NCBI GenBank assembly: GCA_963853835.1
Contig: OY970825.1
Location: 29,822,835-29,886,834 of the forward strand
DNA length: 64,000 nt
Direction of reading: 5' to 3'
DNA from: Calendula officinalis
Taxonomy: Eukaryota; Streptophyta; Magnoliopsida; Asterales; Asteraceae
Under the pieces are notes generated by a model. The model was not told where the DNA came from. It searched no databases and saw only the letters and a list, made by a program, of their open reading frames with translations. Shown one piece after another: positions 50,101 through 60,700 of this stretch. Both the position numbers and the translations under genes were made by a program. Numbering within the stretch: position 1 is the stretch's first letter; each line of letters starts with the position of its first letter.

Positions 50101-51110
50101 ATCAAGACCATAATTTTTATAATTAATTTTTTTTTAAATAATCATAAAAGCATAACATTTTAAAATAATCATACCCGCCGTGTGCCATTTCCTGAATACC
50201 CGAAAAACATGACACAAAAAGCACCATCGACCCGAAAGCCAAGAACTTGTTGGGGAGCATGGATTACCGGGTCAAGAACGATGGCGGGCCAAGCTGGATG
50301 ATGCTTCCCGGATTTGGCCCACACGATATCACCCGGTGAAAATTCATCGGGTACTTTAAAAATCTCATTTTTCTTAGAAAAGCCATTACTTTTCCCCTTA
50401 ATCAAGATTCTGCTGACATCATCATCATTATCATAATCTTGCTCAATGAATCTTGAATCTTCAAAAGCTTCAAACTTTGGTAATGATTTAGGGTATTTAT
50501 AACTACCATTACCCACATTATGCTTTTTCGGTTGAATTTGATCTCGGGGTTTTGGGATTTTGGGGGTTGGTTTCTCTTTATTATTGTTAGGGGCAAATGC
50601 AGGGTCAAAGCTTGAATCTTGACCAACATCGAGATTATTCTTTTCTTTTTTCCAATTATCAAGAATTGAATCGTTAAATCGAGATGGAAGTACCTGAACA
50701 CGTCCCCGGGAAGTCCTCACCAACGGCGGCCGTGGTGGTGGTGGTGGTCGGCCGGAATACCCGTTATTAATTGCATTATTATTAATGTTATTATTATCTT
50801 CAACCTCCGTTCTTGGCACGTTTGGTTTGGAGTCAACGATCACAACCACACCGGTGTCAGTACAGAAGCTCGGAATAACGCCGGCGGCGAAGTGAAACCC
50901 CAATTCACTCAACGTAATGATCCCGGCGGCAACTTCTCCGAGCAGATACAGAGGATAACACCCACGGCTACTGCTGCCGGAGTTACTCTTCCGTTTCTTC
51001 CGAGATTTCATCGACGACCAGACTTCGTCGTGTCCACCACCGCCGGACTCACTAACACGACATCGTTTCAAACTCGGCATTGCCGATTTCAACTTCCGCT
51101 TGATTATCAT
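44128..51110 (-). CDS. trithorax-like histone-lysine methyltransferase, ATX3/4/5 type
   Basis: Predicted nuclear H3K4 methyltransferase. Coding exons (high to low): 51110-50175, 50094-50039, 49949-49763, 49496-49371, 49280-49212, 49116-49048, 48955-48864, 48763-48686, 48592-48457, 48272-48167, 47847-47748, 47637-47513, 47051-46906, 46815-46711, 46571-46507, 46198-45982, 45676-45593, 45511-45455, 45346-45257, 44794-44708, 44618-44544, 44422-44322, 44218-44128. They join in one frame: 1065 aa plus TAG, close to Arabidopsis ATX3-5. Start is ATG 51110 (MIIKRKLKS). Domains: PWWP from ~255 (HPAWPA 271-276), zinc-binding cysteines ~403-435, PHD ~441-495, PHD ~628-675, extended PHD ~680-780, SET ~921-1045 (GWGLFARRNI, YRGEQV, INHSCNPNC, GDELTYDY) and post-SET ending CRKFMN. 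No FYRN/FYRC region, which separates it from ATX1/2. Introns 12 and 18 need GC donors. Chromatin target is inferred from the family. Confidence 0.95.
44879..45242. mobile_element. MITE filling intron 19 of the ATX gene
   Basis: The left end ggttatttatttttcaatcctcaaa is matched, inverted, by the right end agattatgtttcagtcctcaaa, and both continue into ttttcactgat(g/a)tagc. The target duplication is not clear. It occupies most of the intron between exons 19 and 20. Confidence 0.65.
45725..45965. repeat. gacccgtt-type dispersed repeat in ATX intron 16
   Basis: Contains cgggtcaaatag, aaatgggtcg and cgacccgttaccgacccgcc and ends in cattttgccacctgta. The same words recur in introns 10, 12 and 15. 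Confidence 0.55.
47120..47465. repeat. gacccgtt-type dispersed repeat in ATX intron 12
   Basis: Begins near ttttgacccatttactt and ends near cctgttttgccaattctaca. It sits in the intron that needs a GC donor. Confidence 0.5.
47890..48165. repeat. gacccgtt-type dispersed repeat in ATX intron 10
   Basis: Begins agaggtggtaaaatgtgtaa and contains cgggtcaaaatg, gggtcgggttgg, cgacccgttaca and acgggtcaaat in both orientations. Confidence 0.55.
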
Positions 51111-51420
51111 CCTCCGAAACCCTAAATTCACAAAACCTAATTCTTCAATTTGAAGAAATCCAACACTTTGTTTGCCGAATTGACGAAATGGACGTTCGAT
51201 TAATTCATCGTAACAACAGAGTACCCGACAAATTCAACAAATTTCGGAGGGAAATTTGATGAATTTGATAGAAGTTGCAAAAAGTATCGAGTTCGTGTAA
51301 ATAAGGGGATCTCTCTCTTTCTCTCTCTCTGTTTCTCGAAGCAACTGATATATTGTTTAAATTAACATTACGGACAGATATAAAATCTTTAATTTCGTTA
51401 AACAAACGTTAATAAAAAAA
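51111..51420 (-). promoter_or_regulatory. 5' leader of the ATX gene with CT/GA tract
   Basis: Upstream of ATG 51110. The + strand run ctctctctttctctctctct at about 51310-51330 is a GA repeat in the gene's sense strand, often found in 5' UTRs or core promoters of plant regulatory genes. The transcription start cannot be fixed. Confidence 0.45.
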
Positions 51421-52479
51421 AACCCCAAATTCATGTGATGTGTGAGAGAGATGATGATGATTATAAAATAGGAAGAAAGACTTTATTTACTGGAAATATT
51501 TCCTTTTGGATATATAGATACAATGTTGTGTATGTATAGATAGCTACTCTCTGAAGAGGAGAGAGAAAGTAAGTTTTGTATGCTAAGTTGCTAACTTACG
51601 CTTAATTGGGTTTCAAAGAAAGCCCCCACTTTCAACTCCAAGAACTCATATCTGTGAGTTCTTTCAAGAAACATGAAAAAGATTTAATCTTTGTGTTATA
51701 AGATTAAAAAGGTTGAATTTTTTGCTATATTTTGTAACGGGTTTTCAAGAATTTCAATTTTTGGTTTATAAAGATTCCTAATTTGTGTACTTTGTGGAAT
51801 TTCAAGATGCAATCTTTAACTTTGGCCATAGTCCCGCCAAGTTTTGTTACAGTGGGGTTTCTTGTTATAATTTGAAATACCCATTTATAAAAAAAAGTTT
51901 GTATAAATTTATTTAGTTATTTAAATATTAAATGAAAACCAAAAATATAATGATGGGCAAATTGGGGATTTTATACGAACTTTTATCATAAAAAGAAATG
52001 AAGCAGAAGACTATGATACGATCATGGTTCTTGGGTGCCGGAGGATAATCGGCCATGCTTTTTATGACCGGTGACCGGAAAAGCTTTGAAAGTGTCTTCT
52101 TCAGGTTTGTCGTTGCCATGAAACTTAAAGTTTTGATTTTGTTTTTGCATAAAGTTGATGTCTTTTTGCTATTTTGTGGATGATAAATGGTTGTACGAAG
52201 ATTTATTTTGTCCAACACTACTTTTTCATGAACTTTTTGGCGGTCTTTTTTGTATCTTTCCGTTGGGAACAACCATCTCCGGTTGGCCGGAAGTTCGCTG
52301 GAGCTTTGGATCTTGGTTCATTTGTGAATAGGTTACGAAAAAGACACACCCAAAGTGACTGTTTATATATGGCCCGCGAGTTGGGTTGTGATTTGTGAAG
52401 TGGAACTTTTTCTTTAGATGCAAAGATGGGTCATTGGAATTCATATATATTATTAAATATTAAGTATTATTTATTATAT
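51421..52479. other. upstream intergenic region of the ATX gene
   Basis: No gene recognised. Frames at 51928-52272, 52174-52398 and 52226-52444 overlap on opposite strands, lack domains and are treated as chance. Confidence 0.5.
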
Positions 52480-53258
52480 GGGAAAAGTGAGTGTGTGACT
52501 GTCACATACCTAAGCTTAGATATCGAACCACCTAAAACTACATAATTTACGTTAAAAAACTTATAACTCACTATATAAACTCATTAGTATAATAAATCCT
52601 GTCTAAAACTCATAAATTATCTTAAATATTGAGTATGTTTTTGTTGAATTGGTAAGTCAAGTTTCATATTCTTGAAATGATGTTTATATTGAACATATGT
52701 CATATTCTTGAAATGATGTTGAGTTGGTGTTTTCATATTATCTAAATGTTGTAATATGGTGGGAAAGTGACAAAACTTTGTAAAAATAACCGTTTTGAAT
52801 ATTTTTTTAGCCAAAATCATGAAGTTATAGGTGGTTCCACACCTAACCTTAGGTACGTGACAGACTGACAGGCACACACTCACCTAAGCTTAGGCATGGA
52901 ACCACACATAACTACATAATTTTGGTTAAAAAAACTCAAAACGATTAGTTTACGAATGTCTTGTCACTTTCCCACTATACTAGAACATTTACACAATAAA
53001 AAAAAAACTTTATACACACACATGGACATTCATTCAATATAAACATCATTTTAAGAAACATGAAACTTGAAACATTATTTTAACAAAAACATAATTAAGA
53101 TTCAAGATAAGTGATAAGTTTTAGATGTGTTTTGATACATTTGATACACTAATGAGTTTATGTGTTGAGTTATAATTTTTTTTTAACCAAAACAACCTAG
53201 TTTTAGGTGGTTCCATACCTAAGCTTAGGTATGTGACAGCCACACACTTACTTTTCCC
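52480..53258. mobile_element. dimer-like MULE MITE with ~60-bp TIRs
   Basis: 779 bp between exact 9-bp repeats ttattatat (52471-52479 and 53259-53267). The ends gggaaaagtgagtgtgtg and, inverted, gggaaaagtaagtgtgtg extend for about 60 bases through cctaagcttag. A third and fourth partial terminus lie back to back at 52829-52916 (ggtggttccacacctaacc..cacctaagcttaggcatgg), so the element looks like two copies fused. Confidence 0.85.
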
Positions 53259-53267
53259 TTATTATAT

Positions 53268-53845
53268 ATACTGTATGTATTTATATGTGTGTGAGAGGGG
53301 TAAAGTACATGATATTGCTGAGTTTTTCAAGTTTGCTTTATTGTGGTCGGAGTTCTTTCTAGATCGTGTATTTTTTCCTTCATGTTTTTGAGAATAGCAT
53401 ATATAAGTGTGGTTTGGTAGCTAACTAGCTATAAAAAGTGTTTGCTCGTCGGTATAGTTATGATGTTTCGATAGTTCGATCCTTAATAATAATCTTGCTT
53501 ATTTTGATGAAACCGATGCATCGCCGATAGTGATGATAGCTTTTATCTCTGTGAACAATGATAAAGCTACCAATCCTGAATAAATATGAAATTGGAGAAA
53601 TGATATTGATGGATATTATTTGAGATAGAATCCGATTTGAGATATCATATTGGTCACCCCTGCCACATCTGCGTCACATCAGCTTTCTCTCTCCTGATCA
53701 AACACAGACCAAACAACGACCAATAGCCCGTAATGGGTGACCGATATTTTTTTTTTAAAATTTTATTAATAATTAAAACATTACATTAAAAATAATTAAA
53801 AAAAACATTACATTGATAAAAAAAACATTACGTTAATAAAAAAAA
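53268..53845. other. intergenic DNA and likely 3' end of a PIF/Harbinger element
   Basis: 53268-53630 shows nothing recognisable. From about 53640 (gagatagaatcc..attggtcacccctgcc) to 53845 is AT-rich sequence immediately downstream of the transposase remnant, probably the non-coding end of that transposon. Confidence 0.45.
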
Positions 53846-54530
53846 CTAGTGGTTATTATGTCGATTCCAAATGTGTTCCACCAAATCAGATCTAAGATTT
53901 AGATGAGTTTCTTGATTATGGATATCCCTGATAACTTGTAATACTTCTTCATGTGATCGTACGGGGTCAACTTCACCATGTTGCTCTTCCGGATGAAAGT
54001 CGGGATATATCGCTCTGCCTTTATCTTTGATAATCATATTATGTAATATGATACACGTGTGCATCATATCCCTTGTTTTGTTAACATTTGGGGACCTTGC
54101 AGACGTTCTTATTATAGCCCATTTTTTCTTTCGAACGCCAAATGCTCGTTCCACGTCTTTCCTTGCAGATTCGTGTGCTTTCTTGTAGGTTACCCGCTTA
54201 ACAACATTCGAATTTGGGTGTGAAATAGACTTAACAAGAACAGACCAATCCGGATATATCCCGTCAGTAAGATCATATCCCCATTTGTAAGACACCCCGT
54301 TTGTCAAAAAAGGTACCTCAGGTCATTTCCCGTCTTTGAGATCATTGAAAATATGGGATGCTCGTAACACGCTGATGTCGTTGTTCAACCCGGCGACACC
54401 AAATAACGCGTGCCAAAACCACAAATCTTGTGAGGCAACCGCTTCAAATAAATGAATGGTTCGTTGTCGTGATCCCCTCTAACATATTGGCTACAGTAAG
54501 CATTTGGACATTGAGCCCATGGCCAATCCG
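53846..54530 (-). pseudogene. PIF/Harbinger-type transposase, truncated
   Basis: The 153-codon frame 53846-54307 reads SYKWGYDLTDGIYPDWSVLV, then ESARKDVERAFGVRKKKWAI and CIILHNMIIKD, the C-terminal half of the plant PIF/Harbinger DDE transposase (HARBI1-like). Upstream on the minus strand (54308-54530) the preceding block is present (an SQDLWFWHALFGVAG then NNDISVLRASHIF type sequence) but separated by a TGA and a frameshift. The 5' part is missing because a Gypsy LTR begins at 54537. It cannot be active. Confidence 0.85.
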
Positions 54531-54536
54531 TACATG

Positions 54537-56090
54537 TAACACCTCAATTTTTAAAACATCTGTTAAAACATATTTTTAAATAAAAATATTACAAAGTCCA
54601 ATATCCTAAAATACGGTTTAACAAAAACCATTAAAAGTTTATCAGAGTATTAAAATCGGTGTTACAATATAATATCATAACCATAGGATAAACGGGATCT
54701 ACCTACGAGCTCCCGAGCTAATCAACACTAGGCCACTTCTATCGCGACCTTCTAATCCATCGATCTCGAACCTGAGTACATAGCCAAAAACAAAGTAGTA
54801 CGTGAGACAAAATAGTCTCGTGAGATACATGGGTTTTGGACCCTTTCTCAAAAATAATAAAAATCTTTAATATTCATTTCTTTCTTTTATTCACTTATTA
54901 ATTATCAACTTATATTCTTATCGTTTATTCATACTTACTAGTAAGCTAACCGTAAGCTTACCCATCACATAGTCACATTTATGTAAACTATCCATAAGCT
55001 TACTCCTTTATCACATACGCCACGGATCATTCCGAAGCAAACTCCCCCGATGTGGGTTATCATCACAAGATCACATGGTAATTGGGGTTCTCCCAAACTT
55101 ACCAAGATCTCCAACTCCCCCGTCTCGCGGGTTATCGTAATCCCCCTTTTTATCGGGTTATCATAATCCCCCTATTGTCGGGTTATCGTTCACATAGATA
55201 TACTACCCTTGCGCATGGAGGTACCGCCCCAAGTAGTAATCTCACTCCCCCATAAATGGGTTATCGTTATCCAGATACTTTTGTTACACACATTGAATTT
55301 CATCAAATACGGGCCTATACCCCCACCAATTCATAATCAAACACAAATTAGAATACATCTATTCTAATTATCATATTATTCTCTTTTCTTATTCAATTTC
55401 AATATTGACTTTATCAAGTCCTTTATTAAATAAAACATATTTATCATTTATCAAAATCATATTACTTTAACTTCTCTTTGACTAGAATACAAATCTTTTT
55501 CTAGTCACTTTATACTTATTCTCCTAGCAAATCAATCCCTATTTTCATTAGTATACTATACTAATCAATACTTGATACTTAAATATCACTGTTATTAGCT
55601 TTATTAATACATATTATTAATAAACCAAATATCACACTTCCTTAATCATTACTCTTAATCAAACATCATATTAGTAAAGAATTATTAATTACTTTTCATT
55701 ATCATAATCTATTTCAAAAATCATTAGTCATTTAGACATACTTAAATAGTCTATTACTTGCATTCTCTTATCCTTTTAATCATATCTTTATTAAAAACAT
55801 TTATTAATAAAGACTCATAAAACATCATAGTTTTCAAAATCATTTGCTATGTACTCAGTAAAAGTCTCATGTACTCACCTTAGCCAAGCTAACTCCAAAT
55901 CATGTCCATTGCATGAATCCTTGCTTTCCAACTTGTGCAATGTCACCAATCTTTAGGTCTTCTTGACCTACCATCAATATCATCATAAAATCTAGTTATT
56001 ATCCATAACTAGTTACCAATAACTTCATAACAACCTTCTTAACCACCAAGTTCATCCAACTTGGTGGAACCCAAAACCCTAGTTCATGAT
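54537..56090 (-). mobile_element. truncated Gypsy LTR, minus orientation
   Basis: Starts tgtaacacctcaattttt and follows the LTR of the 27742 element closely for its first ~300 bases and again near 55860-56090 (agccaagctaactccaaatc, ctagttattatcca). It lacks the U3-side end. At 55025-55270 it carries several units of ccccc..cgggttatc. It abuts the oppositely oriented LTR at 56091. The TSD cannot be found. Confidence 0.75.
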
Positions 56091-57476
56091 TTCTTCCATT
56101 GACGATTTTTGAGTCGGGTTTTAGCTCATTTAATGCATTGGAAAACCCTAGTTTCTTCCATTGACGATTTTTGAGTGCAAGTGCTGATCTTGGTCGATTT
56201 TCTCATCAAAGCTTGATAGATTTCACTCCTAAGTGAAGATTAAAGCTATATCTTCACTCATTGATCTTTGTAGCTTTAGATCTATGTATTTTGATAGTTG
56301 GGTTGAAACCCTAGTTATTGGGGGTTATGGTTTATGGTGAATAATTGATGTATACACTTAATAGATGGTATATTAACAAAGGAAACAAGTGTATGATTAT
56401 GATTTGTAAGAATCTTAAGGGTTGGTTAAACCTAGGGTTTGGTAAATCACCATAATTAGGGGAAAATGTTAGTTGATGGTATCTAGTGATAAATGGACAC
56501 ATTATTAGTAGTATGTGATGTTGAACATTGTATGATTGTTTAATTAGGCTTCCGGTGAAGTCTTGGAGCTTGACTGAATTGTTGGAATGAGGAAACCGGC
56601 GGAAAGAATACGGTTGGAGCATTATATTGCTAAGGTGAGTACGTGTGGACTTTATCGAGTACATAGCCCTTGAAATACATTTTTATACTTGTGTTACGGT
56701 CTAATTGCTTAATTGAGTAGACTTATAGTCGTTTAGTTAGTTATGAATTATTGTTAATATTTAACTAACTGGTTTGATGATGAATGTGATAGCCGAGAAC
56801 TAGATTGACATAACCTTTGAGTTATGGTGAGAACGAGATGACGTGATGCTAGTTAGTTCGGGGGGAACCCGATAACTAGACAGGGTGGTGTTTCTAACTA
56901 GTTCGGGGGCAACCCGATAGTTAGATAGGATAGTGTTTCTGGCTAGTTCGGGGGCAACCCGATAGTTGGATTTATGGGTGCTTATAGCTAGTTCGGGGGC
57001 AACCCGATAGTTGGGCACGTTAGTGTTGCTAGTTAGCTCGGGGGCAACCCGATAACTAGATATGTGTTGCTAGGAAAGCAAGGTTTGGAGTCACCATAGG
57101 GTGACTATATATATAGATGGACGAAATTACTTGTTTGTTGATTACTTGGATAAACGGTTACTATTATTAATGGGTCTAAACCCATGTATCTCACAAGACG
57201 TTTTGTCTCACGTACTCCTTGTTTGTTTTGCTATGTACTCAGGTTCGAGATCGAAGGTTTAGGTACGCATGGATAGAGATGCGGGGCCTAGAGTAGAAGA
57301 ACTTTAGATTGGATTTATGCTTAGCTTTGGTTTTGATCTATTTTGTAACACCAAACTTTATACTCTGATTTTCATACCAAAGGTTTTTGTAAATCCATAT
57401 TTTGGAATAGTTCTTCTATTTATGAAAAATGATTTATTTTGGGCAAATGTTTTGTATTAAAATTTGAGGTGTTACA
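56091..57476 (+). mobile_element. 5' LTR of the Tekay-like Gypsy, lacking its first ~343 bp
   Basis: From 56114 on it aligns with the 3' LTR at a constant offset of 6577, with about 16 substitutions by eye and no indels. It ends gaggtgttaca at 57476. The first 343 bases expected from the 3' LTR (62348-62690) are absent. Bases 56091-56113 are a second copy of 56153-56175 (62-bp period) at the junction with the inverted LTR. Confidence 0.85.
56845..57062 (+). repeat. five-unit LTR minisatellite
   Basis: About five 43-47-bp units around gttcgggggcaacccgata. Each core is an imperfect dyad (cgggggcaacccg). The first unit reads ggggggaaccc, a variant of the 3' LTR form. The same array is at 63422-63639. 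Confidence 0.88.
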
Positions 57477-57479
57477 ACT

Positions 57480-57491
57480 TGGTATCAGAGC
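57480..57491 (+). promoter_or_regulatory. primer binding site of the Tekay-like Gypsy
   Basis: tggtatcagagc, three bases after the LTR end, matches the plant initiator tRNA-Met 3' end. Confidence 0.92.
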
Positions 57492-57725
57492 TACTGTTTA
57501 AGTGAATTAGGTTGGATGACCATCCTAGTCTTAGACTGTAGCATTAGGAATATAAGATTCCTTAAGATCATAGGTTGACCTTGAGACTTTATATTAAGTT
57601 TAGGGTTGAACCTAGGGGACCGATACAATTTGATATGATTATGGATATTGAGTCTTATGCGACTATTGGGTTGTACAAAAGGTACTAAATGTTTAATGTC
57701 TTTCGTATAGTCTTGATTGAAAGAA

Positions 57726-60700
57726 ATGGTGACCACGCGTAGAAGTGGTAGAGCCCCGGAGGGCCGGGAGGAGGAAATACCTCATGTTGAGGTTGTGGTT
57801 GAACAAGAAAGTCAACCGTCGATGCATCGAATGGGTGAGTCGGAGGTCGGAGCAAATAGGACTCCGGTAACTATGGCGGACCTCCAAACTATTATCGACC
57901 AAATCAAAGGAACGGTGGCCGAAGAAGTGCACCGTATTATTGGAGACCGTGAAAGGTCGGGTGGAGACCGTGAATCCGAGGCTAGATCGGATGAGAGAAC
58001 CGGGGGAAGTGGCACCGGTGAAGGGAAGTCCTCCACGGGTGGCCAAAGTGATGCTAGGGCAAAGCCCGATGTGAAAGAAGGTTGTTCGTTTAAATCCTTA
58101 ATGGCTTGTAAGCCGAATGTGTACAAGGGTAGTTCGGACCCGAAGGTAACTATGAGGTGGATCCGGGAAACCGAGAGGGTTATCGGTAGTAGCAAGTGTA
58201 AGAATGCCGATATGGTGACCTATGCGTCACAATTGTTAAAAGAAGATGCCATGGTTTGGTGGGATATCGTGTATGAGACCCTCGGGAGGGAGGTGATTGA
58301 GAAGATGTCGTGGGATGAGTTTACCGCGAGGTTGAGGAAGAAGTTTTGTCCCGAGAGGGATTTAGAAAAGATGCATGAGAAATTTGTGACCCTTAAAAAG
58401 GGTGATATGTCGGTTGAAGAATACTCAAGAGAGTTCACGGGATTGCTCCCGTTTGTTGCAAAAACTTACTCGGAGGAGAGAATGAGGGTAGTCCGGCACG
58501 CTTGTGGGTTACCGTGGGACTACGAATTGGAAGGCAATAGGGCGGTCACACTTGATGAGGCCATTAGTGCCGCCCGGGGTGTGGAAGAAGTGAATGAGGC
58601 ACGGGTTGCCGAGAGGGCCCATGTGGGCGAGAAGAGGAAGGCCGAGAGCGGCTCTAGTTCGTTCAAAAAGGGGAAGTTCACTTCGAGCTTCTCTAAACAA
58701 GGAAGTGTTGCCTCGTGCAAGAAGTGCGGGAAGAATCATACCGGCGAGTGCCGAAGTGGGTCGAGGTCTTGCTTTAGTTGTGGTAGACCGGGGCATGTAG
58801 CCCGGGATTGTAAGGTCAAGTCGTTGGCCGATGTGGAATGTTTCTCGTGCCACGAGAAGGGGCACTATAGCAATGTGTGCCCAAAGAAGGGAATCGAGTC
58901 GATGGTGTCCACGGCTCAAAAGAAAGTGGAACCGGCAAAAGTGAAGGGACGGTCCTTCCAACTCACTCGGGAGGAGGCGAAGGAGGCACACGATGTGGTG
59001 TCAGGTACTTTATTCATTAACTCCTTGCCAACTCATATTTTGTTTGATTCGGGTTCCAATTATTCGTTTGTGTCTTATGAGTTCGGTTGTAAATTGAATG
59101 TGACGTCCGAGATGTTAGATGAGGTTTATGAGATAGAAGTAGCCGACGGGAAAACGTCTATGGTTGAATGTATTTATAGAAATTGTGAAATAGAAATAGA
59201 CGGTAGAAAGTTTAAGGTAGATTTGTTGCCCATGGGAATTAGGGCGTTTGATGTGATTATCGGTATGGATTGGTTGGGTATGCACCAAGCCAAGATTTTG
59301 TGTGGAAAGAAAATAGTGTCGATTAGGACACCCGAGGATGAGAAAGTGTATGTGTATGGGGAGAAACGACATCACATGCCTAATGTGATTACCGCCATTA
59401 AGGAAAGGAAAAGTATATCGAAAGGTTGTGCATCGTTTATTGCATATGTGTTAGATGGCCGAAAGGAAAAGAAGACTATGGATAACGTCAAAATTATTCG
59501 GGATTTCCCTGAGGTATTTCCCGATGACTTGCCCGGTTTGCCGCCGGAGAGACAAGTCGAGTTCAAGATTGATTTAGTTCCGGGGGCGACGCCGATTGCT
59601 CGTGCTCCCTACCGTTTAGCTCCCACCGAGATGCGGGAATTGATGACTCAGTTGCAAGATTTATTAGACAAAGGTTTTATTCGTCCGAGTTCGTCACCTT
59701 GGGGTGCACCGGTGCTATTTGTTAAGTAGAAAGACGGTTCGATGAGGATGTGTATCGACTACCGAGAGTTGAATAAGGTGACTATTAAGAACCGGTACCC
59801 GTTGCCGAGAATTGACGACTTATTCGACCAATTGCAAGGTGCTAGTTATTTCTCGAAGATTGATTTGAGGTCGGGTTATCACCAAGTTCGGGTGAAAGAA
59901 GGCGACACCGAGAAGACGGCTTTTCGTACACGACATGGTCATTATGAATTTCTAGTGATGCCGTTTGGCCTTACAAACGCGCCGGCTATTTTTATGGATT
60001 TGATGAATCGGGTTTGTAAACCGTTCCTTGATAAGTTTTTGATCGTGTTCATTGACGACATTTTGATTTATTCGAAAACCGAAGAAGAACACGAGGGTCA
60101 TCTGAGGCTTGTTCTAGACGTTTTGAAACGGGAGAAGTTGTATGCAAAATTCTCGAAGTGTGAATTTTGGTTGCGGGAAGTGCAATTCTTAGGTCACGTG
60201 GTGACGTGTGATGGTATTAAGGTTGACCCGTCCAAGATTGAAGCGGTGTCAAATTGGGAGCCTCCGAGAACTCCTACCGAGGTTAGAAGTTTCCTTGGAT
60301 TAGCCGGTTATTACCGAAGGTTTATACAAGACTTCTCGAGAATCGCGATTCCACTAACAAAGTTAACGAGAAAAAGTGAGAAGTTTGTGTGGGAGAAGAA
60401 GCAAGAAGAGGCGTTTAATTTGTTGAAAGAAAAGTTATGTAACGCGCCGATTCTTACGTTACCGGATGGTATGGAAGATTTTGTGGTTTATAGTGATGCG
60501 TCGAATCAAGGGCTCGGTTGCGTGTTGATGCAAAGAGGTAAGGTAATCGCGTATGCCTCGCGACAATTGAAAAATGTGGAATTGAGGTACACGACACACG
60601 ACTTGGAATTGGCGGCAATTATATGTGCCTTAAAATTGTGGAGGCATTATTTGTATGGTACTCGGTGTACGTTGTACACGGATCATAAAAGTCTACAATA

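Noticed and set aside
50892..51125. 77-codon + strand frame opposite ATX exon 1
   Set aside because: Antisense shadow of a confirmed coding exon.
51111..51131. In-frame extension upstream of the ATX ATG
   Set aside because: It would start at GTG; the ATG at 51110 gives MIIKRKLKS, matching the family start.
56845..57062. Regular repeats with dyad cores, CRISPR-like at first sight
   Set aside because: The units are contiguous without unique spacers, lie inside an LTR, recur in the other LTR and the genome is a plant.
59115..59375. Minus-strand frames opposite the chromovirus gag-pol
   Set aside because: They mirror the strongly coding + strand and carry no motifs.
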